From assembly GCA_027487835.1 (NCBI GenBank), contig JAIYCU010000028.1, positions 86,930 to 122,249 of the forward strand: DNA of 35,320 nt. Reading direction: 5' to 3'. Every line of letters starts with the position of its first letter. Positions within the stretch are counted from its first letter, which is position 1. The stretch comes from Bacteroidota bacterium. GTDB lineage: Bacteria > Bacteroidota > Bacteroidia > UKL13-3. Positions 1 through 7,302 of the stretch are shown one piece after another. The notes under the pieces were generated by a model. The model worked only from the letters and a program-made list of their open reading frames with translations. It did not search any database and was not told the DNA's origin. The translations under genes were made by a program, and so were the position numbers.

Positions 1-875
1 TAAATTCTTCGGCTTGTAGCACTGGTTATGTGTTCAACAGCAGCCTTTCAACAGGTGCAACTAGTTATACATGGAATTTTGGAGATGGAGTTTCTGGAAT
101 AACTACAGCAGGAACTACTATCTTTCATACTTATGCAGCAACTGGAAGTTATACAGTTACTTTAACTGCTAGCAATGGTGCATGCTCAAATTCAACGTCT
201 AGTTCAATCACAGTAACAACCATTGGCAACCAGGTTCCAGATGCTAATATCTCATTGGCTTTTGGTGCACTTGGCACACAATGTATCACTGATAATAGAT
301 TTTATTTCAATAATGAAAGTCGCGTAAACTCACCTGAATGGATGCCAACACATGCTTGGAATTTTGGAGATGGCACTACTGCCACGCAAACACATATTCA
401 TTTCAGGAAAGAATATGCAAGCGCAGGCACCTATACAGTAACCTTAACTTCAACCGCTGCAAATGGTTGTTCTAACACTACCAGTATGTTAGTAACGGTT
501 AGTCCAACACCTTGTGCAGGCTTAGCTAGAAACTCAGACCCTAGTTATTATAATGGAAATGATGGTTTAAGTGGTATGACACCTGCAGGTTCTACAACTG
601 GTATTAATTCAATAAATCTTTCGGGTGAAATTACATTGTATCCAAATCCAACAACTGGTGATTTTAGAATTAGCATTGGAAATATTTCTGGTAAAAATGC
701 GAAATTCATTATCGTAGACATGCTTGGAAGGGAAGTACATAGTTTAACTAGAAACATCCGCATGAACTCAGAAATCGACATTCAAGATTTAAACTTGGCA
801 GGCGGTAAATACAATTTAATATTTATAAGTGACGACGAGCAAATCATCAATAAATCATTTGTCGTAATCAAATAA
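1..875 (+). CDS. Secreted PKD-domain protein with T9SS sorting domain (5'-truncated)
   Basis: The reading frame is open from position 3 with no stop, so the gene begins upstream of the window; the GTG at 30 is an internal valine and not a start. Two PKD-like domains are visible, each with the WNFGDG signature followed by a 'GTYTVTLT'-type strand. Paired cysteines after each domain may form disulfides. The last ~80 residues begin with 'LYPNPTTGDF' and end with 'KSFVVIK', which is the layout of a type A T9SS C-terminal sorting domain. In that family the domain targets cargo across the outer membrane and is cleaved on surface attachment. The product is therefore a cell-surface or secreted adhesion/scaffold-type protein. 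Its specific role cannot be seen because the N-terminal part is missing. A strong terminator follows. Confidence 0.9.
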   Translation, partial: NSSACSTGYVFNSSLSTGATSYTWNFGDGVSGITTAGTTIFHTYAATGSYTVTLTASNGACSNSTSSSITVTTIGNQVPDANISLAFGALGTQCITDNRFYFNNESRVNSPEWMPTHAWNFGDGTTATQTHIHFRKEYASAGTYTVTLTSTAANGCSNTTSMLVTVSPTPCAGLARNSDPSYYNGNDGLSGMTPAGSTTGINSINLSGEITLYPNPTTGDFRISIGNISGKNAKFIIVDMLGREVHSLTRNIRMNSEIDIQDLNLAGGKYNLIFISDDEQIINKSFVVIK

Positions 876-890
876 AAAAATATCCTTGAT

Positions 891-930
891 AAAAAAGGGG
901 CTGTTTCGAAAGAAACAGCCCCTTTTTTTT
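891..930 (+). terminator. Rho-independent terminator of the PKD gene
   Basis: A perfect 11-bp stem (GGGGCTGTTTC at 897-907 with GAAACAGCCCC at 912-922) closes on a GAAA loop. It is flanked by an A-run (891-896) and a T-run (923-930). It lies 15 nt after the stop of the PKD gene. Confidence 0.93.
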
Positions 931-1038
931 ATCCCAAAACTGGAATCTTTGGTTGACCTTGCAATAATATTATTGAAGGAATCACCCCTGATATTTGAAT
1001 AAATTTCTTTAGATTGCCAAACTCTATTTTAAGAATTG

Positions 1039-1602
1039 ATGCGCAAATTTATCTCAGAAGAAGATTTAATTCTGGTTTTAAATACCGGCACTGAGTCTGC
1101 ATTCAATTTACTGTACACTAATTATTCCGCAGCAATTTTTGGATCAATACTAAAAATAGTACATAATAGAGAATTAGCGGAAGACATTACCCAAGAAAGC
1201 TTCTTAAAAATTTGGAACAACTTTTCATCTTATGATTCGGCTAAGGGTAAACTGTATACATGGATGCTTAATATTGCAAGAAATACAGCCATTGATGCAC
1301 TCAAAAGCAAACAAGAAAGAAACAGCCTTCAAAACCAAAACATAGAAAATTCCGTATATGTCATTGATCAACAATATCAAACTGACTTCAATCCAGATCG
1401 TATTGGATTGAAAAAGATGGTTGAAGCCTTGCCAAAAGACCAATTGGAAATTCTTCAGAAAATGTATTTTGAAGGGTATACACAATCAGAAATTGCCAAA
1501 GATTTTGAAATTCCTCTAGGAACAGTCAAAACCAGAGCAAGACAAGCCATTCTAAAGTTAAGAGGTATATTTGATGAAAAACAGAAAGGAGGGATAAGTT
1601 GA
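1039..1602 (+). CDS. ECF-type RNA polymerase sigma factor
   Basis: The product is about 187 residues, the usual ECF size. Region 2 is near residues 20-85 ('LAEDITQESFLKIW' core-binding helix, then 'YTWMLNIARNTAID'). Region 4 is near residues 130-180 ('LPKDQLEILQKMYFEGYTQ', 'IPLGTVKTRARQAILKLR'), the helix-turn-helix that reads the -35 element. ECF sigma factors direct RNA polymerase to a small regulon on release by an anti-sigma factor. I chose ATG at 1039; the TTG one codon earlier (1036) is less likely. The stop overlaps the start of the next gene by 4 nt (TTGA, 1599-1602), so sigma and anti-sigma are made together. No convincing promoter was found in the 108 nt upstream. Confidence 0.93.
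   Translation: MRKFISEEDLILVLNTGTESAFNLLYTNYSAAIFGSILKIVHNRELAEDITQESFLKIWNNFSSYDSAKGKLYTWMLNIARNTAIDALKSKQERNSLQNQNIENSVYVIDQQYQTDFNPDRIGLKKMVEALPKDQLEILQKMYFEGYTQSEIAKDFEIPLGTVKTRARQAILKLRGIFDEKQKGGIS
1585..1593 (+). promoter_or_regulatory. Strong Shine-Dalgarno for the anti-sigma gene
   Basis: AAAGGAGGG sits inside the 3' end of the sigma gene, 5 nt before the TTG at 1599. Bacteroidota genes usually lack clear Shine-Dalgarno sites. This one decides the TTG start and implies coupled translation. Confidence 0.75.
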
Positions 1603-2414
1603 AATTAGAAGAATTTAAAGAAAGTGGTTTGCTTGAATTATATGCATTGAATGCTTGTTCTCCTGATGAAAAAGTACTGGTTGAGGAGCACCTTGAATTG
1701 TATCCATCCTTATTAATAGAATTGGATGAAATTAGCGCGGCCTTAGAGAACTATTCTGAACTTTATGCCGAAATGCCTCCAAAAGGACTCGATTTGAAAA
1801 TTAAAAACCAACTAGTTTTTAAGCCTGAAATAAAGGTTATACCAACAATTGCTAAGAACGATGCCCATAAAAATTATTTAAATTTTTATAAGATTTCGCT
1901 AGCTGCGAGTCTTCTTGCTGTGTTAGGTTTGAGTATAATTTTGTACTTTACACAAAGTAAATTGAAGGATACTGAAAAACAATTAGCAAGTTTAAATCAG
2001 GAAAAAGTACTCTTATCAGAAAATGTAAACCGTGCCTCCATAGAATTGGCAGACTTGAACCAAAACTTCAAAAAGATTAGTGCTGAGGATTTTATTCAAA
2101 TTAAACTCACCGGAACGGAAAAATATCCTACTGCACAAATGAAGGTTTATTGGAACAAAGAATCAAAAGAGACTTTTATTAGCCTTATACAAATCCCTCA
2201 ATTACCTTTAGGAAAACAATTTCAATTATGGGCCTTGGTAAATGGGAAGCCAATTAATGCAGGTGTTTTTGACAGTCTTCAAGGAATTTTAATACTTAGT
2301 GATATTTCTACCCTGCAAGCCGACCTTTTTGCAGTTACCATAGAAGATAAAGGCGGAAGTGTAAGTCCAACCCTCAGCGAAATGGTGGTTGCAGGAAAAG
2401 TAATTGGTTCCTAA
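1599..2414 (+). CDS. Membrane anti-sigma factor, RskA C-terminal family
   Basis: The 271-residue product starts at TTG and overlaps the sigma gene. N-terminal residues 1-75 ('ESGLLELYALNACSPDEKVLVEEHL' region) resemble the cytoplasmic sigma-binding domain of Bacteroidota anti-sigma factors, without the HxxxCxxC zinc motif of ZAS proteins. A single membrane segment spans about 95-118 ('ISLAASLLAVLGLSIILYF'). A short coiled-coil-like stretch follows at about 120-155. The periplasmic part (about 160-271: 'MKVYWNKES', 'KQFQLWALVNGKPINAGVF') matches the anti-sigma-K factor RskA C-terminal domain. The expected role is to hold the sigma factor at the membrane until an envelope signal or proteolysis frees it. 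The signal cannot be told from the sequence. The next two genes on the same strand are plausible regulon members. Confidence 0.9.
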   Translation: MKLEEFKESGLLELYALNACSPDEKVLVEEHLELYPSLLIELDEISAALENYSELYAEMPPKGLDLKIKNQLVFKPEIKVIPTIAKNDAHKNYLNFYKISLAASLLAVLGLSIILYFTQSKLKDTEKQLASLNQEKVLLSENVNRASIELADLNQNFKKISAEDFIQIKLTGTEKYPTAQMKVYWNKESKETFISLIQIPQLPLGKQFQLWALVNGKPINAGVFDSLQGILILSDISTLQADLFAVTIEDKGGSVSPTLSEMVVAGKVIGS

Positions 2415-2484
2415 TTTTTTTTATCGGATTTAAATCCACCCTTTTTATTTTCTCGTATATGTGTTTATAATAATTTATAAATAC

Positions 2485-2913
2485 ATGAAAAATCAAAATC
2501 TTAAAAGAACATTGCGATTCTCGCTGATTTTATTTGTTGGTCTTTTAGTTTCTTTAGCCATTCATTTATTTCTTATCCAAAAATCTAAAGAAAATCAAAA
2601 AGTTTTCGCAATGGGTAGGATAGATTTTAAGGCGCAAACAAGCCAAGAAAATTTAAATGGTATTAGAGAATATACCGCTTCAATAAATGGAATAAACAAT
2701 GCCATTTATAATTCTCAAGAGCGAATTTTGGTTTTCATTTATGAACCAAAAATTGTCGATGCCGAAATGGTTTTACGTAAGGTAAAACATCATTCTAAAG
2801 CAGTTGCCACTAGATATATTTCATCAGAAACCGAGCTCAAATCTGGCTGCCCAGTTGATTTAAATAAATTTTCCTTTATTGGAAAAGCCATTGCCTTTTT
2901 AAGTTCCAATTAA
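2485..2913 (+). CDS. Small single-pass membrane protein, ferredoxin-like fold suspected
   Basis: I do not recognise this 142-residue protein with certainty. An N-terminal basic stretch (MKNQNLKR) leads to one membrane helix (about 11-30: 'FSLILFVGLLVSLAIHLFLI'). The rest is predicted periplasmic or extracytoplasmic. Residues 45-110 can be read as a beta-alpha-beta-beta-alpha-beta pattern like a heavy-metal-associated domain ('MGRIDF', 'GIREYTASINGINNAIYN', 'RILVFIYEPKIVDAEMVLRKV'), but the CxxC metal site is absent. A single cysteine lies in 'SGCPVD' near the C-terminus. I chose ATG 2485 over GTG 2461, because the extra eight residues add nothing and the region upstream is non-coding. The stop is 22 nt before the haemoglobin-like gene, so the two are probably co-transcribed. 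Confidence 0.75.
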   Translation: MKNQNLKRTLRFSLILFVGLLVSLAIHLFLIQKSKENQKVFAMGRIDFKAQTSQENLNGIREYTASINGINNAIYNSQERILVFIYEPKIVDAEMVLRKVKHHSKAVATRYISSETELKSGCPVDLNKFSFIGKAIAFLSSN

Positions 2914-2935
2914 ACTTTAAACAATATAAAACAAC

Positions 2936-3511
2936 ATGAAAAAAACAACACTTGCTATTACCGCAGCATTTTTAATGCTCTTAGGTATCTCTTGTCAAAA
3001 AGAAGAATCAACAATTGAACAACCACAAACACCTGCTTCCCTATATACAAGGGTAGGCGGTAGCACTATGGTTGCAGATCCAAACAATCCTTCTACCATG
3101 ATTGAGTCTGGAAGGCTAACCCTTCGCGCTGTGGTTGACAGTTCCATTTTAATTATTGCCGCAGATCCTCAAATGGCAAAATTTTTCCCAGTTTTATTTG
3201 CCGAATTAGGTGCAGGTAATTCTAACGGCCTAGCTGCTTTGAGCAAAAACTTTACAGACTTTATGTGCGTTGCAACCGGTTGTAAAAATGCCAACTACGC
3301 ATACATGGGATTAAATATGAAGGATGCCCATAACCCAGCTAAACATAACCGCATGGGAGCAAAAGCAACCGCAGCAGATTTTGACAAATTTGTGGGACAT
3401 ATTGGGGCTGGACTTGCTAAAAATGGCGTAACTTCTGTTAATAACAAACAATTGGTTGATGATTTAGTGGCTTTACTTTACACAACAAAGACCGATATCG
3501 TTCAGCAATAA
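2936..3511 (+). CDS. Lipoprotein with truncated (group 1-like) haemoglobin domain
   Basis: The product is 191 residues. A lipoprotein signal ends at Cys20 ('LGISC') and is followed by QKEES, which matches the QKDDE-type surface-export signal described for Bacteroidota lipoproteins. From residue 36 the sequence follows truncated haemoglobins: 'LYTRVGG', 'AADPQMAKFF', 'YMGLNMKDAH', 'FDKFVGHIGAGLAKNGV'. His132 in 'KDAH' aligns with the proximal haem ligand (F8). By hand alignment to mycobacterial trHbN, the distal Tyr B10 and Gln E11 positions are Ile71 and Phe106. A Cys111/Cys116 pair sits at the end of helix E. The insert after LYTRVGG (about residues 43-60) is longer than in cytoplasmic globins. 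The role is unknown: gas or haem binding at the surface is possible. It lies downstream of the sigma/anti-sigma pair. Confidence 0.8.
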   Translation: MKKTTLAITAAFLMLLGISCQKEESTIEQPQTPASLYTRVGGSTMVADPNNPSTMIESGRLTLRAVVDSSILIIAADPQMAKFFPVLFAELGAGNSNGLAALSKNFTDFMCVATGCKNANYAYMGLNMKDAHNPAKHNRMGAKATAADFDKFVGHIGAGLAKNGVTSVNNKQLVDDLVALLYTTKTDIVQQ

Positions 3512-3831
3512 TTAAAAGCTTTCAGGTTTCATTTGCCTGAAATACCTTTATCAAGTAGTTGATTAATTTTGTATCGTCTAATCATGAAATAATTAGATAA
3601 TATAATTTTAAATTCACCATTTGATAAAGGTTTTGCTTTTTAAGCACCTTGAGGGAAACATGGAGAGAAAACTTCCCTTTCCTTTTGTTATTTTATATGA
3701 CGCTTTTGTTAAATTACCTAACAAAAAAATATTTGACGCCTAATTTTCAAAGAAGAAATTATATTTGCCGAACCTATAAATAAAGTGCTTCTTTTAAAAA
3801 AGTTGGACAAGGGAAATTTTAATACTAAAAA
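3512..3831 (+). other. Gene-free region with several inverted repeats
   Basis: This 320-nt stretch has no credible ORF. It holds a weak stem after the haemoglobin gene (TTTCAGG 3520-3526 with CCTGAAA 3536-3542). An 11-bp inverted repeat lies at 3544-3554 and 3621-3631, enclosing a 6-bp hairpin (3577-3582/3592-3597). A second hairpin at 3627-3650 uses part of the same arm. A further stem (AGGGAA 3652-3657 with TTCCCT 3673-3678) runs into T-rich sequence, like a weak terminator. A TAATTTTG box (3564-3571) resembles a -7 element but has no well-spaced partner. The promoter for the next gene is at the right end. Confidence 0.45.
3732..3767 (+). promoter_or_regulatory. Bacteroidota-type promoter for the OmpA gene at 3832
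   Basis: TATATTTG (3760-3767) fits the TAnnTTTG -7 element. A TTTG at 3732-3735 is the only upstream partner, with 24 nt between, which is longer than the usual 17-23. The predicted leader is about 58 nt. Confidence 0.5.
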
Positions 3832-5310
3832 ATGAAAACAAAAATTATACGAAAAATCAAGGTAGTATTTTTAGCAATTTTACTCTCGCAAGTAGTTGTT
3901 GCTCAAAATCAAAACCACCCATGGAGTGTGAGTCTAGGTGTAGGTATATTAGATTACAAAGGCGAATTAGGAAATGGATTGTTCCGTTTTCAACTTGCTC
4001 CGTATACCATTAATAGTACCACAGCAAAAAATAGACCTGGTATTGCCGTTGCAAGCGTTTCCCGCTACTTAAACCAAAAATTTGATGTTGCAGTAAACGG
4101 ACATTGGGGTGAATGGGGATTTTATAATAAAACTACTAAAGCTTTTTTCTACCGTAATTCAAGATATATTGATGCTAATATTAGGTGGAAATTCTTAAAA
4201 ACGCAGCCTAAATATTTCCAGCCCTTTGCTTTAACTGGTTTAGGTTTTAGAAACTTGCCAGCAACAAAAGTAACTGCTTCACAAAGCGAATTGGTTTTAC
4301 CACTTGGTTTAGGTGCAAATATTCCATTTGGCGAGCGCTGGGGACTAACCTTGCAATCAAATATGGGTTTGAAAACCGGAGATTTTGGTGATGCCAACAA
4401 AGGAGGTGCCAATGATTTACTTTGGAATCACACCATTGCCTTAACGTATGTATTTGGAAAACCAATTGTTCCAGAGGGTGATTTAGATAAAGATGGCGTA
4501 GTGGATTCAAAAGATAAATGTCCAAATACACCTGAAGGAGCTAAAGTCGATAAAGACGGTTGCGAATTTGACACTGACAAAGATGGTATTTCTGATAGAT
4601 TAGATTCTTGTCCTGCTGTTGCTGGCGTGCCAGCTCTTAATGGTTGCCCAGATAAAGACAATGATGGAGTAGCTGATGAAGAGGATAAATGTCCTGAAAC
4701 ACCTGGAGAAATTGCACTTAAAGGCTGCCCAGATAAAGACAAAGATGGCATTGCAGATAAAGATGATAAATGCCCTGACGAAGCGGGTTTAATTGAATTG
4801 AATGGTTGTCCTGATAGAGACAAAGATGGCATTGCTGATAAAGATGATAAATGCCCTGATGAAGCGGGCCCTGCCAGCAATAATGGCTGTCCAGATCCAA
4901 AACCAACTCCAGATCCAACTCCTGCTCCTACTCCAACTCCTGCTCCTACTCCAACTCCAATAGAAGTTGATACTATCGCTGTACAAAGCATTAGGTTCAA
5001 GAATAATTCAACTGAATTAACGTCTGAATCAATAGATCGTTTGGCCAAAGCAATTGCCTTTATTAAAGAAAATAAAGACTTTACACTTTTACTTACCGGA
5101 CATACAGACAATGTTGGTTCGGCAGCGTATAATTTAGAATTATCTAAGCGTCGTGCCCTAGCAGTTAAAAACTATTTAATTGGCAAAGGCGTTCCTGCTT
5201 CCAGAATCAAAACCCAAGGATTTGGTTTAAAATACCCTATCTCTACCAATGAAACATTGGAAGGGCGTTTTGAAAACAGAAGAGTTATGGTTGAGGGTGT
5301 TAAGAAATAA
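3832..5310 (+). CDS. OmpA-family outer-membrane protein with thrombospondin type 3 repeats
   Basis: The 492-residue product has a signal peptide ending 'VVVAQ' (about 1-24). An N-terminal beta-barrel-like domain spans about 25-210. About five calcium-binding TSP3-type repeats lie at 218-345 ('DKDKDGIADKDDKCPD', repeated CP/NGCPD). A Pro-Thr linker (about 348-370) follows. The C-terminal OmpA domain (about 385-490) has 'LTGHTDNVGSAAYNLELSKRRA' split over the helix and 'GRFENRRV', the peptidoglycan-binding Asp and Arg signatures. It should tie the outer membrane to the cell wall. A promoter-like TATATTTG lies upstream and a terminator follows, so it is probably a single-gene unit. The acidic repeats are near-identical at DNA level in one pair, suggesting recent duplication. 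Confidence 0.92.
   Translation: MKTKIIRKIKVVFLAILLSQVVVAQNQNHPWSVSLGVGILDYKGELGNGLFRFQLAPYTINSTTAKNRPGIAVASVSRYLNQKFDVAVNGHWGEWGFYNKTTKAFFYRNSRYIDANIRWKFLKTQPKYFQPFALTGLGFRNLPATKVTASQSELVLPLGLGANIPFGERWGLTLQSNMGLKTGDFGDANKGGANDLLWNHTIALTYVFGKPIVPEGDLDKDGVVDSKDKCPNTPEGAKVDKDGCEFDTDKDGISDRLDSCPAVAGVPALNGCPDKDNDGVADEEDKCPETPGEIALKGCPDKDKDGIADKDDKCPDEAGLIELNGCPDRDKDGIADKDDKCPDEAGPASNNGCPDPKPTPDPTPAPTPTPAPTPTPIEVDTIAVQSIRFKNNSTELTSESIDRLAKAIAFIKENKDFTLLLTGHTDNVGSAAYNLELSKRRALAVKNYLIGKGVPASRIKTQGFGLKYPISTNETLEGRFENRRVMVEGVKK
4732..4893 (+). repeat. Tandem 81-bp TSP3 repeat pair
   Basis: Two adjacent units of 81 nt (27 residues: 4732-4812 and 4813-4893) encode D-K/R-DKDGIADKDDKCPDEAG plus a variable tail ending NGCP. 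Most differences fall in the tail. The two other units upstream are more diverged. Confidence 0.8.
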
Positions 5311-5345
5311 TACTTTTCACTAACTCATAAAAACAGTTATTTTCG

Positions 5346-5378
5346 AAAGGCCATCGACAAGTTTGTTGATGGCCTTTT
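5346..5378 (+). terminator. Terminator of the OmpA gene
   Basis: A 10-bp stem (AAAGGCCATC 5346-5355 with GATGGCCTTT 5368-5377) is extended by weak inner pairs and followed by a short T-run. It lies 36 nt after the stop codon. Confidence 0.65.
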
Positions 5379-5407
5379 GAGTTAAAAAACTAGTAAAATC
5401 AATATAT

Positions 5408-5719
5408 ATGCGTTATCAAAATCATATTTTCGTTTGCACCAATCAAAAAGCTGAAGGCAAAGCCTGCTGTGGAGAAACCCGTGGCATGGAACTCGTAGAA
5501 AAATTTAGAGATGCCATTAAAGAAGCGGGTCTGGTTGGAAAGGTTCGGGCTCAAAAATCAGGATGCTTAGATGCTTGCAAGCACGGGCCTTCAATTGTTA
5601 TTTATCCAGAAGGCACTTATTATGGAAATGTACAGCCTGAAGATGTTAAGAAAATTATTGAAGAACATGTTGTTAATGGTAGAGAATACGCAGAGAAAGT
5701 AATCAACTTTGAGAATTAA
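5408..5719 (+). CDS. Thioredoxin-fold [2Fe-2S] ferredoxin
   Basis: The 103-residue protein has the cysteine layout of thioredoxin-like [2Fe-2S] ferredoxins: Cys10 ('FVCTN'), Cys20/Cys21 ('KACCGE'), then Cys53 and Cys57 ('SGCLDACKHGP'). 'SIVIYPEGTYYGNVQPEDV' follows, typical of the C-terminal part of the fold. Such proteins are small soluble cytoplasmic electron carriers, and their partner is often unknown. There is no redox enzyme next to it here. The 3' end overlaps the convergent DNA ligase gene by 4 nt, so the two genes share their terminal bases. No clear promoter was seen in the 97 nt after the OmpA gene. Confidence 0.9.
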   Translation: MRYQNHIFVCTNQKAEGKACCGETRGMELVEKFRDAIKEAGLVGKVRAQKSGCLDACKHGPSIVIYPEGTYYGNVQPEDVKKIIEEHVVNGREYAEKVINFEN

Positions 5720-7302
5720 AGCAATTGCTTAAGTTCTGCTAAAGTATTGGCTTCTTCTGGTTTTTTATCTTGACGCCACCTAAGAATTCTAGGAAATCTT
5801 AAGGCAACACCGCATTTATGTCTTGCACTTTCTTGTATGCCTTCAAAGCCAATTTGAAAAACCAATTGCGGGGTTACGGTTCTAACTGGACCAAACTTTT
5901 CAAGCGTATTCCTTTTTACAAACTGATCTACTGCGATTATTTCCTTATCTGTTAAACCAGAATAGGCTTTGGCAAAAGTTTGTAGTTTGCCCTCATTCCA
6001 AAGTGCAAAAGTATAATCAGTGTATAAATCGGCACGCCGGCCATGCCCTTTTTGTGCATAAACCAATACGGCATCAATGTGCATTGGATTAACTTTCCAT
6101 TTCCACCAATCTCCGCGTTTGCGCCCACTTTGGTAGCTAGATGATTTTCGTTTCAGCATCAAACCTTCCGCTTTTTGGCTCCTGCTTTCCAATCTAAGTT
6201 CAGTTAGTAAATTCCAATTCTCAACCTCCAACAGCGGCGAAAGTTGGATCAAACCGAAACCATTTGGTGTAATTAACTCTTCTAATAAATCCCTGCGTTG
6301 CGAAAGTGAATTTAACCTTTGATCTACCCCATTAAACTCCAATAAATCATATGCAATGATGGCACAAGGGCAAGCTTCGATTATTTTTTGAGAAGGCTTT
6401 TTGCGTGTAATGCGTTTTTGAAGCAAGGCAAAAGGAAGCGGCGCTTGGTCTTTCCAGGCCAAAAGCTCCCCATCTAAAACGGTTCCATTGGGCAGGTGTG
6501 AAGCAAAGGCAAGCAATTCAGGAAAGTTCTCGCTAATTAACTCTTCTCCTCTCGACCATAAATAGACATTGTTGTTTCGTTTAATTAACTGAACCCGTAT
6601 GCCGTCCCATTTCCATTCGGCCTGCCAATCCTGTATTTCACCTAGCGACTCCACTTCCCCTTCAATGGGATAAGAAAGATAAAATGGATAAGGCTTTGAA
6701 TCCTCTTGCTGAGCCAAGTCGCTCAATAATAATCCTTCAAAGGTTTGGTAAGTTGGCAGCCATTTACCCATGAGTCGGTGTGTTATTTCTGCGCTTTCTT
6801 TCTTCAAATGTTTGCTTAAGGCCTGAACCAAAAGTTGCTGCGAAACACCAATTCTAAAGCCACCTGTTAAAAATTTATTGTACAGAAAACAGGTGTTCTT
6901 ATCGAGTTGCAGCCAACGCTTTTCCAGAAATGCATGCTTATCATCAGCGGTAAGTCCTACCAACATTATCATTTCCTGCATCACTTCTGTTAGGCTTAGT
7001 TGCAAGGTTTCACCAGTGTTTTTATGGGCAAATAAAAGGGCAATTGTTTCTGCAATATCACCCACCACCCCATAACATTCTTCAAACAACCAAGGTTCTA
7101 TTCCGCTGGCCTGAGCAGCCCAAGTTCTCATTTCAGTGGCATTAATGGGCTTCTTAGGTTTTCTGCCAGTAAACAGTGCAATCAACCAAAGTTTATCAGT
7201 ATCGGTGGCCAGGTTCAAATAATTTAACAAAGCTTCTACTTTGTCATTGGTTTTATTGCTAGCATCAATCGCCTCAAAAAGTTTAGCCCAATCCGCTTGC
7301 AT
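5716..7302 (-). CDS. ATP-dependent DNA ligase (LigB/LigC-like bacterial type)
   Basis: The 528-residue product has an N-terminal DNA-binding helical domain (about 1-200), a nucleotidyltransferase domain and an OB fold. Motif I is 'EWKWDGIR' with the adenylated lysine Lys231. Motif III is 'VLDGELLAWK', motif IV 'AEGLMLKRK' and motif V 'WWKWK'. The C-terminal 'RFPRILRWRQDK' is typical of this family. It joins DNA nicks using ATP, beside the housekeeping NAD-dependent ligase. Its start overlaps the end of the upstream exonuclease by 20 nt. In many bacteria this ligase and exonuclease are part of a four-gene set with an Lhr-like helicase and a phosphoesterase; neither of those is in this window. 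Confidence 0.93.
   Translation of the reverse strand: MQADWAKLFEAIDASNKTNDKVEALLNYLNLATDTDKLWLIALFTGRKPKKPINATEMRTWAAQASGIEPWLFEECYGVVGDIAETIALLFAHKNTGETLQLSLTEVMQEMIMLVGLTADDKHAFLEKRWLQLDKNTCFLYNKFLTGGFRIGVSQQLLVQALSKHLKKESAEITHRLMGKWLPTYQTFEGLLLSDLAQQEDSKPYPFYLSYPIEGEVESLGEIQDWQAEWKWDGIRVQLIKRNNNVYLWSRGEELISENFPELLAFASHLPNGTVLDGELLAWKDQAPLPFALLQKRITRKKPSQKIIEACPCAIIAYDLLEFNGVDQRLNSLSQRRDLLEELITPNGFGLIQLSPLLEVENWNLLTELRLESRSQKAEGLMLKRKSSSYQSGRKRGDWWKWKVNPMHIDAVLVYAQKGHGRRADLYTDYTFALWNEGKLQTFAKAYSGLTDKEIIAVDQFVKRNTLEKFGPVRTVTPQLVFQIGFEGIQESARHKCGVALRFPRILRWRQDKKPEEANTLAELKQLL

Noticed and set aside
548-781. Minus-strand ORF inside the PKD/T9SS gene.
   Set aside because: Shadow of the sorting-domain coding region with no start context.
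4480-4893. CRISPR-like spaced repeats.
   Set aside because: The repeats are in-frame protein repeats with 27-residue periodicity, no constant repeat plus unique spacer layout, and no cas genes.
4428-5111. Long minus-strand ORF opposite the TSP3 repeats, rich in Ser/Gly and 'SGHLSS' repeats.
   Set aside because: It is the antisense reading of a repetitive acidic coding region; it has no signal, domain or start context of its own.
5718-5730. AAGCAATTGCTT palindrome at the ferredoxin/ligase overlap as an operator or terminator.
   Set aside because: It has no loop or T-run and is short enough to be chance at a coding overlap.
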